Shown piece by piece: positions 25,915 through 34,435 of a stretch of DNA of 64,000 nt. The notes below the pieces were generated by a model that was not told the DNA's origin, did no database searches, and saw nothing but the letters and a program-made list of their open reading frames with translations. Location of the stretch: contig CAWDHW010000015.1 in the NCBI GenBank assembly GCA_963802205.1, positions 62,001 through 126,000 on the forward strand. Reading direction: 5' to 3'. This stretch comes from DYRB01 sp963802205 (GTDB taxonomy: Bacteria; Pseudomonadota; Gammaproteobacteria; Chromatiales; Chromatiaceae). Positions within the stretch are counted from its first letter, which is position 1. Each line of letters opens with the position of its first letter. The position numbers and the translations under genes are program-made.

Positions 25915-26226
25915 TCAGCGCGCCTTCTCGACGATCTCGATCAGGCGCCAGCTCTTGGTCTTGGACAGCGGCCGACACTGTTCGACGCGCACCAGATCCC
26001 CACGACCACATGCATTGTCGGCATCGTGGGCATGGACCTTGGTGGAACGGGTCATATACTTGCCGTACAAGGGGTGCTGGACCCGCCGCTCGATAAGGAC
26101 AGTGACGGTCTTATCCATGGCATCGCTGACCACGCGGCCTACCAAGGTGCGGTTGGCAAGAGCGCTATTGGTCTTGTCCTCGGACTCGGTGGCCTCGGAG
26201 GTCGGTTCGGTCATCGTCTCGGTCAT
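25915..26226 (-). CDS. rpsQ: 30S ribosomal protein S17 with acidic N-terminal extension
   Basis: S17 is a primary 16S rRNA-binding protein. The core (ALANRTLVGRVVSDAMDKTVTVLIERRVQHPLYGKY...) is standard, but the 103-residue protein carries about 20 extra N-terminal residues rich in Thr, Glu and Ser (MTETMTEPTSEATESEDKTN). The ATG at 26226 overlaps the rpmC stop (ATGA), which supports this long start. Confidence 0.95.
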   Translation of the reverse strand: MTETMTEPTSEATESEDKTNSALANRTLVGRVVSDAMDKTVTVLIERRVQHPLYGKYMTRSTKVHAHDADNACGRGDLVRVEQCRPLSKTKSWRLIEIVEKAR

Positions 26227-26435
26227 TGCGCACCGCCTGCCTTAAGCTGATTCATCACGGTCTTGATCCGGGCGATGTCGCGGCGAATCGCGCGCATCTG
26301 CGATGGGCGGGTCAGTTGGCCGGTGCCACGCTGCATCCGCAGGTTAAACTGCTCCTTGCGCGCCTCCAGCAACCGCTTATCCAGCCCCGCCGTGCCGCTC
26401 TTCTTCAACTCGCTAATTAGCGCCTTGGCCTTCAT
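26223..26435 (-). CDS. rpmC: 50S ribosomal protein L29
   Basis: L29 lies at the exit tunnel and helps bind trigger factor and SRP. The 70-residue helical hairpin has KAKALISELKKSG at the start and NLRMQRGTGQLTRPSQMRAIRRDIARIKT. The ATG at 26435 shares one base with the rplP stop (TGATG), so translation is coupled on that side; on the other it overlaps rpsQ by four bases. Confidence 0.96.
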   Translation of the reverse strand: MKAKALISELKKSGTAGLDKRLLEARKEQFNLRMQRGTGQLTRPSQMRAIRRDIARIKTVMNQLKAGGAQ

Positions 26436-26848
26436 CACAAAATCGTCCGCTTCTCAAAGGTGGTGTGGATCGGGAGCTTGGCGGCGGCCAACTTGAACGC
26501 CTCCCGTGCCAGTTCCTCCGGCACTCCCTCGATCTCGTAGAGGACCCTGCCCGGCTGGATCAGGGCGACCCAATACTCGACGTTGCCCTTACCCTTACCC
26601 ATACGCACTTCCAAGGGCTTCTTGGTGACCGGCTTGTCGGGGAAGACGCGGATCCACAACTGGCCACCGCGCTTGACCTGACGAGAGATGGCGCGACGCG
26701 CCGCCTCAATCTGGCGCGCCGTCAGACGGCCGCGCTCCGTCGCCTTGAGGGCGAATTCGCCGAAGCTCACCTTGTTGCCCGACTGGGCCAGGCCGCGGTT
26801 GCGCCCGGTGAACTGTTTGCGGAACTTGGTACGCTTAGGTTGCAGCAT
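26435..26848 (-). CDS. rplP: 50S ribosomal protein L16
   Basis: L16 organises the A-site architecture of the 50S subunit. The 137-residue protein starts MLQPKRTKFRKQFTGRNRGLAQ and contains IRVFPDKPVTKKPLEVRMGKG. Arg82 in the last motif corresponds to E. coli Arg81, the residue hydroxylated by RoxA, whose gene is at 13521-14696. The loop before it (SGNKV) is one residue longer than in E. coli. It follows rpsC by three bases. Confidence 0.97.
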   Translation of the reverse strand: MLQPKRTKFRKQFTGRNRGLAQSGNKVSFGEFALKATERGRLTARQIEAARRAISRQVKRGGQLWIRVFPDKPVTKKPLEVRMGKGKGNVEYWVALIQPGRVLYEIEGVPEELAREAFKLAAAKLPIHTTFEKRTIL

Positions 26849-26851
26849 GGA

Positions 26852-27583
26852 TTAAGCCCTCCGATCCGAAGCCCTGGGGTCCGACCCGCGCGGGCCCGTG
26901 CCCCTTGGGGCCTGCCTCGGAGCAGGCTGCGGCGCCGCCTCCTCATGGGCCTGCGGACCAAACACCTCTCCCTTGAAGACCCAGACCTTGACCCCGATCA
27001 CCCCATAGGTGGTACGGGCCTCGGCAAAGCCATAGTCGATGTCGGCACGCAGGGTGTGCAAGGGCACGCGGCCCTCGCGAGTCCACTCGCTGCGGGCAAT
27101 CTCGGCCCCGTTCAGACGACCGGAGACGTGCACCTTGACACCCTCGGCCCCGAGGCGCATGGCCGTCTGCACCGCGCGCTTCATGGCGCGACGGAACATG
27201 ATACGACGCTCGAGCTGTTGGGCAATGCCCTCAGCGACCAATTGCGCGTCCAGCTCGGGCTTGCGGATCTCCTCGATGCTGATGTGGACCGGGATCCCCA
27301 TCATGCGCGAGACCTCGGCGCGCAAGGCGTCGATGTCCTCGCCCTTCTTGCCGATGACCACGCCCGGACGGGCGGTGTGCACCGTGATGTGGGCATTCTT
27401 GGCCGGACGATCGATCTGAATACGACTGACCGAGGCCTGGAACAGGCGCTTCTTCAGAAAGGCGCGCACCTCCAGGTCCTTATTGAGCAGATTCGCATAG
27501 TCCTTGGAATCGGCATACCACTTGGACGTCCAGTCCTTGACGATGCCCAGACGAATCCCGGTCGGATGAACTTTGTGACCCAT
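26852..27583 (-). CDS. rpsC: 30S ribosomal protein S3
   Basis: S3 is at the mRNA entry tunnel and has helicase-related function. The 243-residue protein starts MGHKVHPTGIRLGIVKDW, with a KH domain (ITVHTARPGVVIGKKGEDI, residues about 55-75) and the C-terminal AEARTTYGVIGVKVWVFKGE. A tail of about 30 residues rich in Ala, Pro, Gly and Arg follows, longer than in E. coli (233). Confidence 0.97.
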   Translation of the reverse strand: MGHKVHPTGIRLGIVKDWTSKWYADSKDYANLLNKDLEVRAFLKKRLFQASVSRIQIDRPAKNAHITVHTARPGVVIGKKGEDIDALRAEVSRMMGIPVHISIEEIRKPELDAQLVAEGIAQQLERRIMFRRAMKRAVQTAMRLGAEGVKVHVSGRLNGAEIARSEWTREGRVPLHTLRADIDYGFAEARTTYGVIGVKVWVFKGEVFGPQAHEEAAPQPAPRQAPRGTGPRGSDPRASDRRA

Positions 27584-27610
27584 GCTGTTCTCTCTAGTAA
27601 CCCTTGGCTC

Positions 27611-27943
27611 TTAACCTTCGGCGACGGTCAAGGTGATGTGGCTGGTGCGCTTGAGGATGCGCGCCGCCCGCCCCTTTGCCCGCGCCCGGATGCGCTTCAT
27701 GGTCGGACCCTCATCCACCATGATGCTGGCCACCTTGAGGGCGTCGATGTCCGCCCCCTCATTGTGCTCGGCGTTGGCAATGGCCGACTCCAGCACCTTC
27801 TTGATCAGCGGGGCACCCTTCTTGGTGCTGAAGGTGAGGGTATTCAGCGCCCGTTCGACGTGCAGCCCACGGATCTGATCCGCAACGAGGCGCGCCTTTT
27901 GGGCAGAGATACGCGCGTACTTGAGTTTGGCCATTGCTTGCAT
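27611..27943 (-). CDS. rplV: 50S ribosomal protein L22
   Basis: L22 lines the exit tunnel; its beta-hairpin loop is a site of macrolide resistance. The 110-residue protein contains KLKYARISAQKARLVADQIRG and the hairpin VDEGPTMKRIRARAKGRA. The first ATG (27943) fits family length; an ATG three codons later is possible. Confidence 0.96.
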   Translation of the reverse strand: MQAMAKLKYARISAQKARLVADQIRGLHVERALNTLTFSTKKGAPLIKKVLESAIANAEHNEGADIDALKVASIMVDEGPTMKRIRARAKGRAARILKRTSHITLTVAEG

Positions 27944-27972
27944 CTTGCGGTTCCTCTTGAACGTCGTCGGGC

Positions 27973-28251
27973 CTACTTCTTCTTGGCCTTCTTATCGGCG
28001 GCATGCCCACGGAAGGTCCGCGTCAGAGCGAACTCGCCGAGCTTGTGCCCGATCATGTTCTCGTTGACGAGTACCGGCACATGCGCTCGCCCGTTATGGA
28101 CGGCGATGGTCAACCCGACAAACTCGGGCAGAATCATGGAGCGACGCGACCAGGTCTTGATCGGGCGCTTACTGTTCTGCGCCACCGCCTCATCCACCTT
28201 TTTGATCAGGTGGTGGTCCACAAAGGGCCCCTTACGAATCGAACGTGGCAC
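27973..28251 (-). CDS. rpsS: 30S ribosomal protein S19
   Basis: S19 pairs with S13 in the 30S head. The 92-residue protein starts MPRSIRKGPFVDHHLIKKVDEA and contains IVHNGRAHVPVLVNENM-type and HKLGEFALTRTFRGHAADKK segments. It lies between rplB and rplV in the S10 operon. Confidence 0.97.
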   Translation of the reverse strand: MPRSIRKGPFVDHHLIKKVDEAVAQNSKRPIKTWSRRSMILPEFVGLTIAVHNGRAHVPVLVNENMIGHKLGEFALTRTFRGHAADKKAKKK

Positions 28252-28270
28252 TTGGTCAATCTCCCCTTGT

Positions 28271-29098
28271 TTACTTGCGGCCGCGACGACGAACGATCAT
28301 GCCGTCAGTACGCTTGTTCTTGCGGGTCTTATGACCCTTGGTCGGCACACCCCAGGGCGTCACCGGGTGACGGCCGCCGGAGGTGCGGCCCTCGCCACCA
28401 CCATGGGGGTGGTCAACTGGGTTCATGACAACACCACGAACCGTCGGTCGAACCCCGCGCCAGCGGGTTGCACCGGCTTTACCGAGCTTACGCAGGCTGT
28501 TCTCGTGGTTACCCACCTCGCCGATGACGGCACGGCACTCGGTATGCACCTTGCGAGTCTCGCCAGAGCGCAGGCGCAGGGTCGCATAGCTCCCCTCGCG
28601 GGCGATAAGCTGGGCGGATCCGCCGGCGGCACGGGCCAACTGCGCCCCCTTGCCAGGACGCAACTCGACGCAGTGGACCAGGCCACCAACCGGAATGTTA
28701 CGCAGCGGCAGGCAGTTGCCGGGGGCTATGGGCGCATCCTCGCCTGCCTGCACCGAATCGCCCGCCTTCAGACCCTTGGGCGCAATGATATAGGCACGCT
28801 CGCCATCGGCGTACTTGAGCAGGGCCAGATGCGCCGTGCGGTTGGGATCGTACTCGATATGCTCGACCACCGCCGGAACGCCATCCTTGTTCCGCTTGAA
28901 ATCGACGATGCGATAACGTTGCTTATGACCGCCGCCCTGATGCCGGACGGTGATCCGGCCATTATTGTTTCGGCCCCCATGCTTACTCTTGGAGTCCAGC
29001 AGCGGGCCATGGGGGTCGCCCTTGTGCAGTCCCGGGGTCTGCACCTTGACGACGAAGCGCCGCCCGGCCGAGGTCGGATTTGTCTTTACGATTGCCAT
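28271..29098 (-). CDS. rplB: 50S ribosomal protein L2
   Basis: L2 is essential for subunit association and peptidyl-transferase activity. The 275-residue protein starts MAIVKTNPTSAGRRFVVK and contains GGGHKQRYRIVDFKRNKDG and the signature VVMNPVDHPHGGGEGRT (catalytically important His in NPVDHPHGG). Length and place in the S10 operon are standard. Confidence 0.98.
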   Translation of the reverse strand: MAIVKTNPTSAGRRFVVKVQTPGLHKGDPHGPLLDSKSKHGGRNNNGRITVRHQGGGHKQRYRIVDFKRNKDGVPAVVEHIEYDPNRTAHLALLKYADGERAYIIAPKGLKAGDSVQAGEDAPIAPGNCLPLRNIPVGGLVHCVELRPGKGAQLARAAGGSAQLIAREGSYATLRLRSGETRKVHTECRAVIGEVGNHENSLRKLGKAGATRWRGVRPTVRGVVMNPVDHPHGGGEGRTSGGRHPVTPWGVPTKGHKTRKNKRTDGMIVRRRGRK

Positions 29099-29146
29099 CT
29101 TTGAGCCATCCGTTCTATGCGCTTTCTGAGCCGCTTTAGGGGACGC

Positions 29147-29440
29147 CTAAGCGCCGCCGCCGAAGTCGATGCTATGGCCTTCCTTGAGCCGGACATAGGC
29201 CTTGCGCCAATCCTGGCGGACGCCAAAACGCTGGGCGAAGCGCTTTTTCTTACCTTTCACATTGACGACCTGAACGCGGTCCACTTCGACCTCGAACAGG
29301 GCCTCGACGGCGCGCCCGATCTCACGCTTGGTGGCGTCGGTGGCAACCTTGAATGCGTACTGTTGGTGCTCAGCCGCATTAGCGGCCTTTTCGGAGACGA
29401 CCGGGCTGAGCAGCACCATCATCAAACGTTCTTTATTCAT
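29147..29440 (-). CDS. rplW: 50S ribosomal protein L23
   Basis: L23 is the main exit-site docking point for trigger factor and SRP. The 97-residue protein contains LLSPVVSEKAANAAEHQQYAFKV and the extended loop VVNVKGKKKRFAQRFGVRQDWRKAYV. Its start overlaps the rplD stop by four bases (ATGA). Confidence 0.97.
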   Translation of the reverse strand: MNKERLMMVLLSPVVSEKAANAAEHQQYAFKVATDATKREIGRAVEALFEVEVDRVQVVNVKGKKKRFAQRFGVRQDWRKAYVRLKEGHSIDFGGGA

Positions 29441-30054
29441 GCGAGACGCTCCTCAAGCTGGCGAACCGCTGCCTCGGAGGTGAGCACGTGCTCAAAGGCT
29501 ACCAAGCTCGCGGGATCGACCTCACGCGCGGTGAGCACGTCGACACCCGGGAGGTTGCGGGCGGCATAGTACAGGTTTGCGTCCAGATCATCGGTCAGGA
29601 TCAGCACGTCGGTCAGGTTGAGGGCACTGAGCTTGGCCAGCAACTCCTTGGTCTTGGGCGCGGCCAGGGTCAGCTCAGGCAGGATGACCAGGCGCTCCTG
29701 ACGGACCAACTCGGAGACGATGGAACGTACCGCACCCCGATACATCTTGCGGTTGACCTTCTGGCTGTAGTCCCGCGGGACCGCCGCGAAGGCGCGACCG
29801 CCGGTGCGCCACAGGGGGCCACGGGTGGTGCCCGCACGGGCGCGGCCCGTCCCCTTCTGACGGAACGGCTTGGAATTGCCGCCGCTGACCTGTGCCCGGG
29901 TCTTCTGGGCCTTGGTGCCAGCGCGGGAGGCATTGAGGTAGGCCGTAACAACCTGATGGATCAGGCCCGGCTTGAACTCGGCCCCGAACACTTCGTCGGA
30001 GACCGCAAGGCTACCAGCCGCGGCGCCATTATCGCTTCTTACGGTGAGGTCCAT
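29437..30054 (-). CDS. rplD: 50S ribosomal protein L4
   Basis: L4 lines the exit tunnel and in E. coli represses the S10 operon by leader attenuation. The 205-residue protein has the tunnel loop SGGNSKPFRQKGTGRARAGTTRGPLWRTGG (about residues 50-80) and GVDVLTAREVDPASLVAFEHV. It is six bases after rplC. The tiny tufA-rpsJ spacer leaves no room for the E. coli-type S10 leader, so autoregulation, if any, must differ. Confidence 0.97.
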   Translation of the reverse strand: MDLTVRSDNGAAAGSLAVSDEVFGAEFKPGLIHQVVTAYLNASRAGTKAQKTRAQVSGGNSKPFRQKGTGRARAGTTRGPLWRTGGRAFAAVPRDYSQKVNRKMYRGAVRSIVSELVRQERLVILPELTLAAPKTKELLAKLSALNLTDVLILTDDLDANLYYAARNLPGVDVLTAREVDPASLVAFEHVLTSEAAVRQLEERLA

Positions 30055-30060
30055 GACAGA

Positions 30061-30711
30061 TCAGCCCTTGTTCTTTTGCTTGACCGAGGGCAGCACCACC
30101 AGGTGACCACCCGTGGGCCCCGGGACGCCGCCGCGGACGAGGAGCAGATTCCGCTCCGCATCGACGCGCACAACCTCGAGGTTCTGTTGGCAGCGCTGCA
30201 CGCTGCCCAGGTGGCCCGCCATCTTCTTGCCTTTGAACACGCGCCCCGGCGTCTGATTCTGACCGATGGAGCCGTGAACCCGGTGCGAGCGGGAGTTCCC
30301 GTGGGTCGCATCCTGGGTACGGAAATGATGGCGCCGGACCACGCCGGAGAAGCCGCGGCCCTTGGTAACGCCGCGCACGTCCACCATCTGGCCGGGTGTG
30401 AAGATCGACACCGTGATCTCACCACCCGCCTCCAGATCGGTCCCCTCCCCTTCCGCCAGGCGGAACTCACCCAATTTCGCGCCAGCGGCAACCCCAGCCT
30501 TGGCGAAATGCCCGGCCATTGGCTTGGTCACTCTGGTGGCACGACGGGCCCCGGCGGCAACCTGCACGGCACGGTAGCCATCGGTCTCAGTATCTTTCAC
30601 CTGGCTGATGCGGTTGGGCTGCACCTCGATGACCGTCACCGGGACGGACACGCCCTCCTCGGTGAAGACGCGGGTCATGCCGGCCTTGCGCCCTATCACT
30701 CCAATGGTCAT
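30061..30711 (-). CDS. rplC: 50S ribosomal protein L3
   Basis: L3 starts 50S assembly and reaches the peptidyl-transferase centre. The 216-residue protein starts MTIGVIGRKAGMTRVFTEEG. The central loop with GSIGQNQTPGRVFKGKKMAG contains the glutamine methylated by PrmB in E. coli. It lies 13 bases after rpsJ. Confidence 0.97.
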   Translation of the reverse strand: MTIGVIGRKAGMTRVFTEEGVSVPVTVIEVQPNRISQVKDTETDGYRAVQVAAGARRATRVTKPMAGHFAKAGVAAGAKLGEFRLAEGEGTDLEAGGEITVSIFTPGQMVDVRGVTKGRGFSGVVRRHHFRTQDATHGNSRSHRVHGSIGQNQTPGRVFKGKKMAGHLGSVQRCQQNLEVVRVDAERNLLLVRGGVPGPTGGHLVVLPSVKQKNKG

Positions 30712-30724
30712 GACTTAAGCTCCT

Positions 30725-31036
30725 TTAGCTCAACTTGATCTGGACATCGACGCCGGCGGCGAGGTCCAGCTTCATAAGGGCATCGACCGTTTTGTCGGTG
30801 GGATCGACGATGTCCATCAGACGCTTGTGGGTGCGCAGTTCGTATTGGTCCCGGGCGTCCTTGTTGACGTGGGGGGAGACCAGCACGGTGAATCGCTCCT
30901 TCCTGGACGGCAGCGGCACGGGGCCCCGCACCTGAGCGCCGGTGCGCTTGGCGGTGTCCACGATCTCGCGCGCCGACTGGTCGATCAAGCGATGATCGAA
31001 GGCCTTGAGGCAGATACGGATTCTCTGGTTTGCCAT
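30725..31036 (-). CDS. rpsJ: 30S ribosomal protein S10 (NusE)
   Basis: S10 is a 30S head protein that also works as NusE in antitermination, bridging NusG and the ribosome. The 103-residue protein starts MANQRIRICLKAFDHRLIDQSA and ends DLAAGVDVQIKLS. It begins only five bases after the tufA stop, so the S10 operon is fused to the str operon. NusG, its partner, is encoded upstream in the same block. Confidence 0.97.
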   Translation of the reverse strand: MANQRIRICLKAFDHRLIDQSAREIVDTAKRTGAQVRGPVPLPSRKERFTVLVSPHVNKDARDQYELRTHKRLMDIVDPTDKTVDALMKLDLAAGVDVQIKLS

Positions 31037-31041
31037 TGCTC

Positions 31042-32232
31042 TTACTCGATGATCTTGGCGACGACGCCGGCGCCGACGGTACGACCACCCTCGCGGATGG
31101 CAAAGCGCAGCCCCTCTTCCATGGCGATCGGGGCGATGAGCTGCACGTTCAGCTTCACGTTGTCGCCAGGCATGACCATCTCCACGCCCTCCGGCAACTC
31201 GCAGGCCCCGGTCACGTCGGTGGTCCGGAAGTAGAACTGTGGCCGATAGCCCTGGAAGAACGGGGTGTGACGACCGCCCTCGTCCTTGCCCAGCACGTAG
31301 ACCTCGGCCTCGAAGTGCGTGTGCGGGGTGATGGTCCCGGGCTTGGCCAGCACCTGGCCACGCTCGACGTCGTCCCGCTTGGTCCCGCGCAGCAGCACAC
31401 CGACGTTGTCGCCGGCCTGCCCCTGGTCGAGCAGCTTGCGGAACATCTCGACACCCGTGCAGGTGGTCTTGACGGTGTCGCGGATGCCGACGATGGCCAC
31501 TTCCTCGCCGACCTTGATGATGCCGCGCTCCACACGACCGGTCACCACGGTGCCGCGACCGGAGATGGAGAAGACGTCCTCGATCGGCATCAGGAAGGGC
31601 TTGTCCAGGGCGCGCACCGGCTCCGGGATGTAGGCGTCGAGCGCATCCACCAGGCGGCCGATGGAGGGCACGCCGATGTCGCTCTCGTCACCCTCCAGGG
31701 CCTTGAGGGCGGAGCCGATGATGATCGGGGTGTCGTCGCCGGGGAAGTCGTAGGAGGAGAGCAGCTCGCGCACCTCCATCTCCACCAGCTCCAACAGCTC
31801 GGCATCGTCGACCATGTCGGCCTTGTTCATGTAGACCAGCACATAGGGCACGCCGACCTGGCGCGCCAGCAGGATGTGCTCGCGGGTCTGCGGCATCGGG
31901 CCGTCGGCCGCCGATACCACCAGGATGGCACCGTCCATCTGCGCCGCCCCCGTGATCATGTTCTTGATGTAGTCCGCGTGTCCCGGGCAGTCCACATGGG
32001 CGTAGTGACGCTTGGCCGACTCGTACTCGACATGCGCCGTAGCAATGGTAATGCCGCGCTCGCGCTCCTCGGGGGCATTGTCAATCTGGTCGTACGCCTT
32101 GTACTCGCCGCCGAACTTCTTCGACTGCACCATGGTGATCGCCGCCGTCAGCGTCGTCTTGCCGTGGTCAACGTGCCCAATCGTGCCGACGTTCACATGC
32201 GGCTTCTTACGCTCGAATTTTCCTTTGGACAT
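31042..32232 (-). CDS. tufA: Translation elongation factor Tu, copy A
   Basis: EF-Tu delivers aminoacyl-tRNA to the ribosome in a GTP-dependent manner. The 396-residue protein has GHVDHGKTTL (P loop, about residues 19-28), DCPGHADYIKNM (G3), NKADMVDD (G4), and domains 2 and 3 ending VGAGVVAKIIE. It differs from the tufB product by one residue (Ile here for Val in VERGIIKVGEE). The gene follows fusA by 67 bases and precedes rpsJ by five, the classical str position. Ten of the 12 nucleotide differences from tufB fall in 31414-31521. Confidence 0.98.
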   Translation of the reverse strand: MSKGKFERKKPHVNVGTIGHVDHGKTTLTAAITMVQSKKFGGEYKAYDQIDNAPEERERGITIATAHVEYESAKRHYAHVDCPGHADYIKNMITGAAQMDGAILVVSAADGPMPQTREHILLARQVGVPYVLVYMNKADMVDDAELLELVEMEVRELLSSYDFPGDDTPIIIGSALKALEGDESDIGVPSIGRLVDALDAYIPEPVRALDKPFLMPIEDVFSISGRGTVVTGRVERGIIKVGEEVAIVGIRDTVKTTCTGVEMFRKLLDQGQAGDNVGVLLRGTKRDDVERGQVLAKPGTITPHTHFEAEVYVLGKDEGGRHTPFFQGYRPQFYFRTTDVTGACELPEGVEMVMPGDNVKLNVQLIAPIAMEEGLRFAIREGGRTVGAGVVAKIIE

Positions 32233-32299
32233 CGCTTGCTACCTATCTCGATGGGTCTTGACCTTGTCCCGACGGGATGGTCCAGACAGTGGCTTTCAA

Positions 32300-34393
32300 C
32301 TAGTGTCTCTTGGCGATGGCGTCGGCAATACTGGCCGGCACCTCGGCATATCTACCGAATTCCATGCTGTAAGTCGCTCGGCCCTGGGTCGCAGAGCGCA
32401 GGTCGGTGGAATACCCGAACATCTGCGCCAGCGGGACCTCGGCCCGGACGATCTTGCCGGAGGGGGCGTCCTCCATGCCGTGGATCATTCCGCGGCGGCT
32501 GTTCAGATCGCCCATGACGTCCCCCATAAATGCCTCGGGGGTCACCACCTCAACCTTCATGACGGGTTCGAGAAGAATCGGCCTGGCCCTGGCGATGCCC
32601 TCCCGGAAACCCATGGAGCCGGCGATCTTGAATGCCATCTCGCTCGAATCCACATCGTGATACGAACCGTCGTACAGGGCCACACGGACATCCACCACCG
32701 GGAAGCCGGCGATGACGCCGTTCGCCATCGCCTCGCGAACGCCCTTGTCTACTGCGGGGATGTACTCCTTGGGCACGGTCCCACCAACCACCTCGTTGAC
32801 AAACTGGTAACCGGCCCCGGCCTCCCGGGGCTCGATCCGCAAATAGACATGGCCGTACTGGCCGCGTCCTCCGGATTGACGCACGAACTTCCCTTCCTGC
32901 TCTACCTTGGCGCGTATCGTCTCGCGGTAACTGACCTGGGGGGCGCCAACATTGGCATCGACCCCGAACTCGCGCCTCATCCGGTCAACGATGATCTCCA
33001 GGTGCAATTCGCCCATCCCGGAGATGATGGTCTGACCGGATTCCGTATCTGTGTGGACCCGGAACGAGGGGTCCTCCTGGGCCAACTTTCCCAAGGCGGC
33101 GCCCATCTTGTCCTGATCGGCCTTGGTCTTCGGCTCAACGGCCACTGAGATGACCGGCTCCGGAAATTCCATCCGCTCCAAGGTGATGGGGCGGTCCTGG
33201 GCACACAGGGTCTCGCCAGTCGTCACATCCTTCAGGCCCACCGCTGCGGCAATGTCCCCCGCCAGCACCTCCTTGATTTCCTTGCGATCGTTGGCATGCA
33301 TCTGGAGCAGCCGGCCAATACGTTCACGCTTCCCCTTCACCGGGTTGAACAGGGTGTCGCCCGAGTTGAGGACGCCCGAATAGACCCTGAAGAAGGTCAG
33401 TGTGCCGACAAAAGGGTCGGTTGCAATCTTAAAAGCCAAGGCTGCAAACGGCGCATCGTCCCGCGCCGGACGCTCTTCCTCCGTTTTACCATCCTCCAAT
33501 AGGCCGCGGATGGGCGGCACGTCCACCGGGGCCGGCATGTACTCGACGATGGCATCGAGCATCGCCTGGACCCCCTTGTTCTTAAAGGCGGAACCGCACA
33601 GGACCGGCACCACCTCGTTCTTGAGCGTCCGCGCCCGCAGACCGACGCGAATCTCCACATCGGTCAGCTCGCCGCCGTCGATGTACTTCTCCTGCAGGGC
33701 CTCGCTCGATTCCGCGGCGGCCTCCACCAGGATCTCGCGCCATTCCAGGCACTGCGCTCTGATATCCTCAGGGACATCGGCAAGGGCGAACTTCATCCCC
33801 TTGCTCTCCTCGTCCCAGTAGATTGCCTTCATCTGGACGAGGTCAACGACCCCTTTGAACCCCTCCTCAGCCCCAATAGGGAGCTGAATCGGCACCGCAG
33901 TCGCCCCGAGGCGATCACGAATCTGCCCGACCACCCGCAGGAAGTCAGCGCCCATCCGGTCCATCTTGTTTACGAAGCACAGCCTGGGCACGCCGTACTT
34001 GTCCGCCTGTCGCCACACCGTCTCGGACTGGGGCTCCACCCCACCGACGGCGCAAAACACGGCACAGGCGCCGTCGAGTACCCGCAGAGAGCGCTCCACC
34101 TCAATGGTGAAATCAACGTGCCCCGGGGTGTCAATGATGTTGATCCGGTGCTCGGGGTACTGCCGATCCATCCCGGACCAGAAGCAAGTCGTCGCCGCGG
34201 ACGTGATCGTGATACCGCGCTCCTGCTCCTGCTCCATCCAATCCATTGTGGCCGCGCCGTCGTGCACCTCGCCTAGCTTGTGCGACACCCCGGTATAAAA
34301 CAGGATGCGCTCTGTGGTCGTGGTCTTACCGGCATCGATATGCGCCATGATCCCGACATTGCGGTAGCGTTCGATGGGTGTATGGCGTGCCAC
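32300..34393 (-). CDS. fusA: Translation elongation factor G
   Basis: EF-G catalyses GTP-driven translocation and, with RRF, ribosome recycling. The 697-residue protein starts from GTG at 34393 (MARHTPIERYRNVGIMAHIDAGKTTTTERILFY, P loop at about 17-24) and contains DTPGHVDFTIEVERSLRVLDG and FVNKMDRMGADF. Domain IV has GGRGQYGHVYLRIEPRE. Length and place between rpsG and tufA are standard; no second EF-G is seen in the window. Confidence 0.98.
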   Translation of the reverse strand: MARHTPIERYRNVGIMAHIDAGKTTTTERILFYTGVSHKLGEVHDGAATMDWMEQEQERGITITSAATTCFWSGMDRQYPEHRINIIDTPGHVDFTIEVERSLRVLDGACAVFCAVGGVEPQSETVWRQADKYGVPRLCFVNKMDRMGADFLRVVGQIRDRLGATAVPIQLPIGAEEGFKGVVDLVQMKAIYWDEESKGMKFALADVPEDIRAQCLEWREILVEAAAESSEALQEKYIDGGELTDVEIRVGLRARTLKNEVVPVLCGSAFKNKGVQAMLDAIVEYMPAPVDVPPIRGLLEDGKTEEERPARDDAPFAALAFKIATDPFVGTLTFFRVYSGVLNSGDTLFNPVKGKRERIGRLLQMHANDRKEIKEVLAGDIAAAVGLKDVTTGETLCAQDRPITLERMEFPEPVISVAVEPKTKADQDKMGAALGKLAQEDPSFRVHTDTESGQTIISGMGELHLEIIVDRMRREFGVDANVGAPQVSYRETIRAKVEQEGKFVRQSGGRGQYGHVYLRIEPREAGAGYQFVNEVVGGTVPKEYIPAVDKGVREAMANGVIAGFPVVDVRVALYDGSYHDVDSSEMAFKIAGSMGFREGIARARPILLEPVMKVEVVTPEAFMGDVMGDLNSRRGMIHGMEDAPSGKIVRAEVPLAQMFGYSTDLRSATQGRATYSMEFGRYAEVPASIADAIAKRH

Positions 34394-34435
34394 GACTGCA
34401 TCTGCCTGGGGTGCCCGAGAGCCCTTTCGGCAACC

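Noticed and set aside
26465..29104. 879-codon plus-strand frame over the S10 operon
   Set aside because: It crosses several intact ribosomal genes on the other strand, so it is not a gene.
31030..32517. 495-codon plus-strand frame antisense to tufA
   Set aside because: A near-copy of the frame also appears antisense to tufB, as expected from identical genes, and no ribosome-binding site or family supports it.
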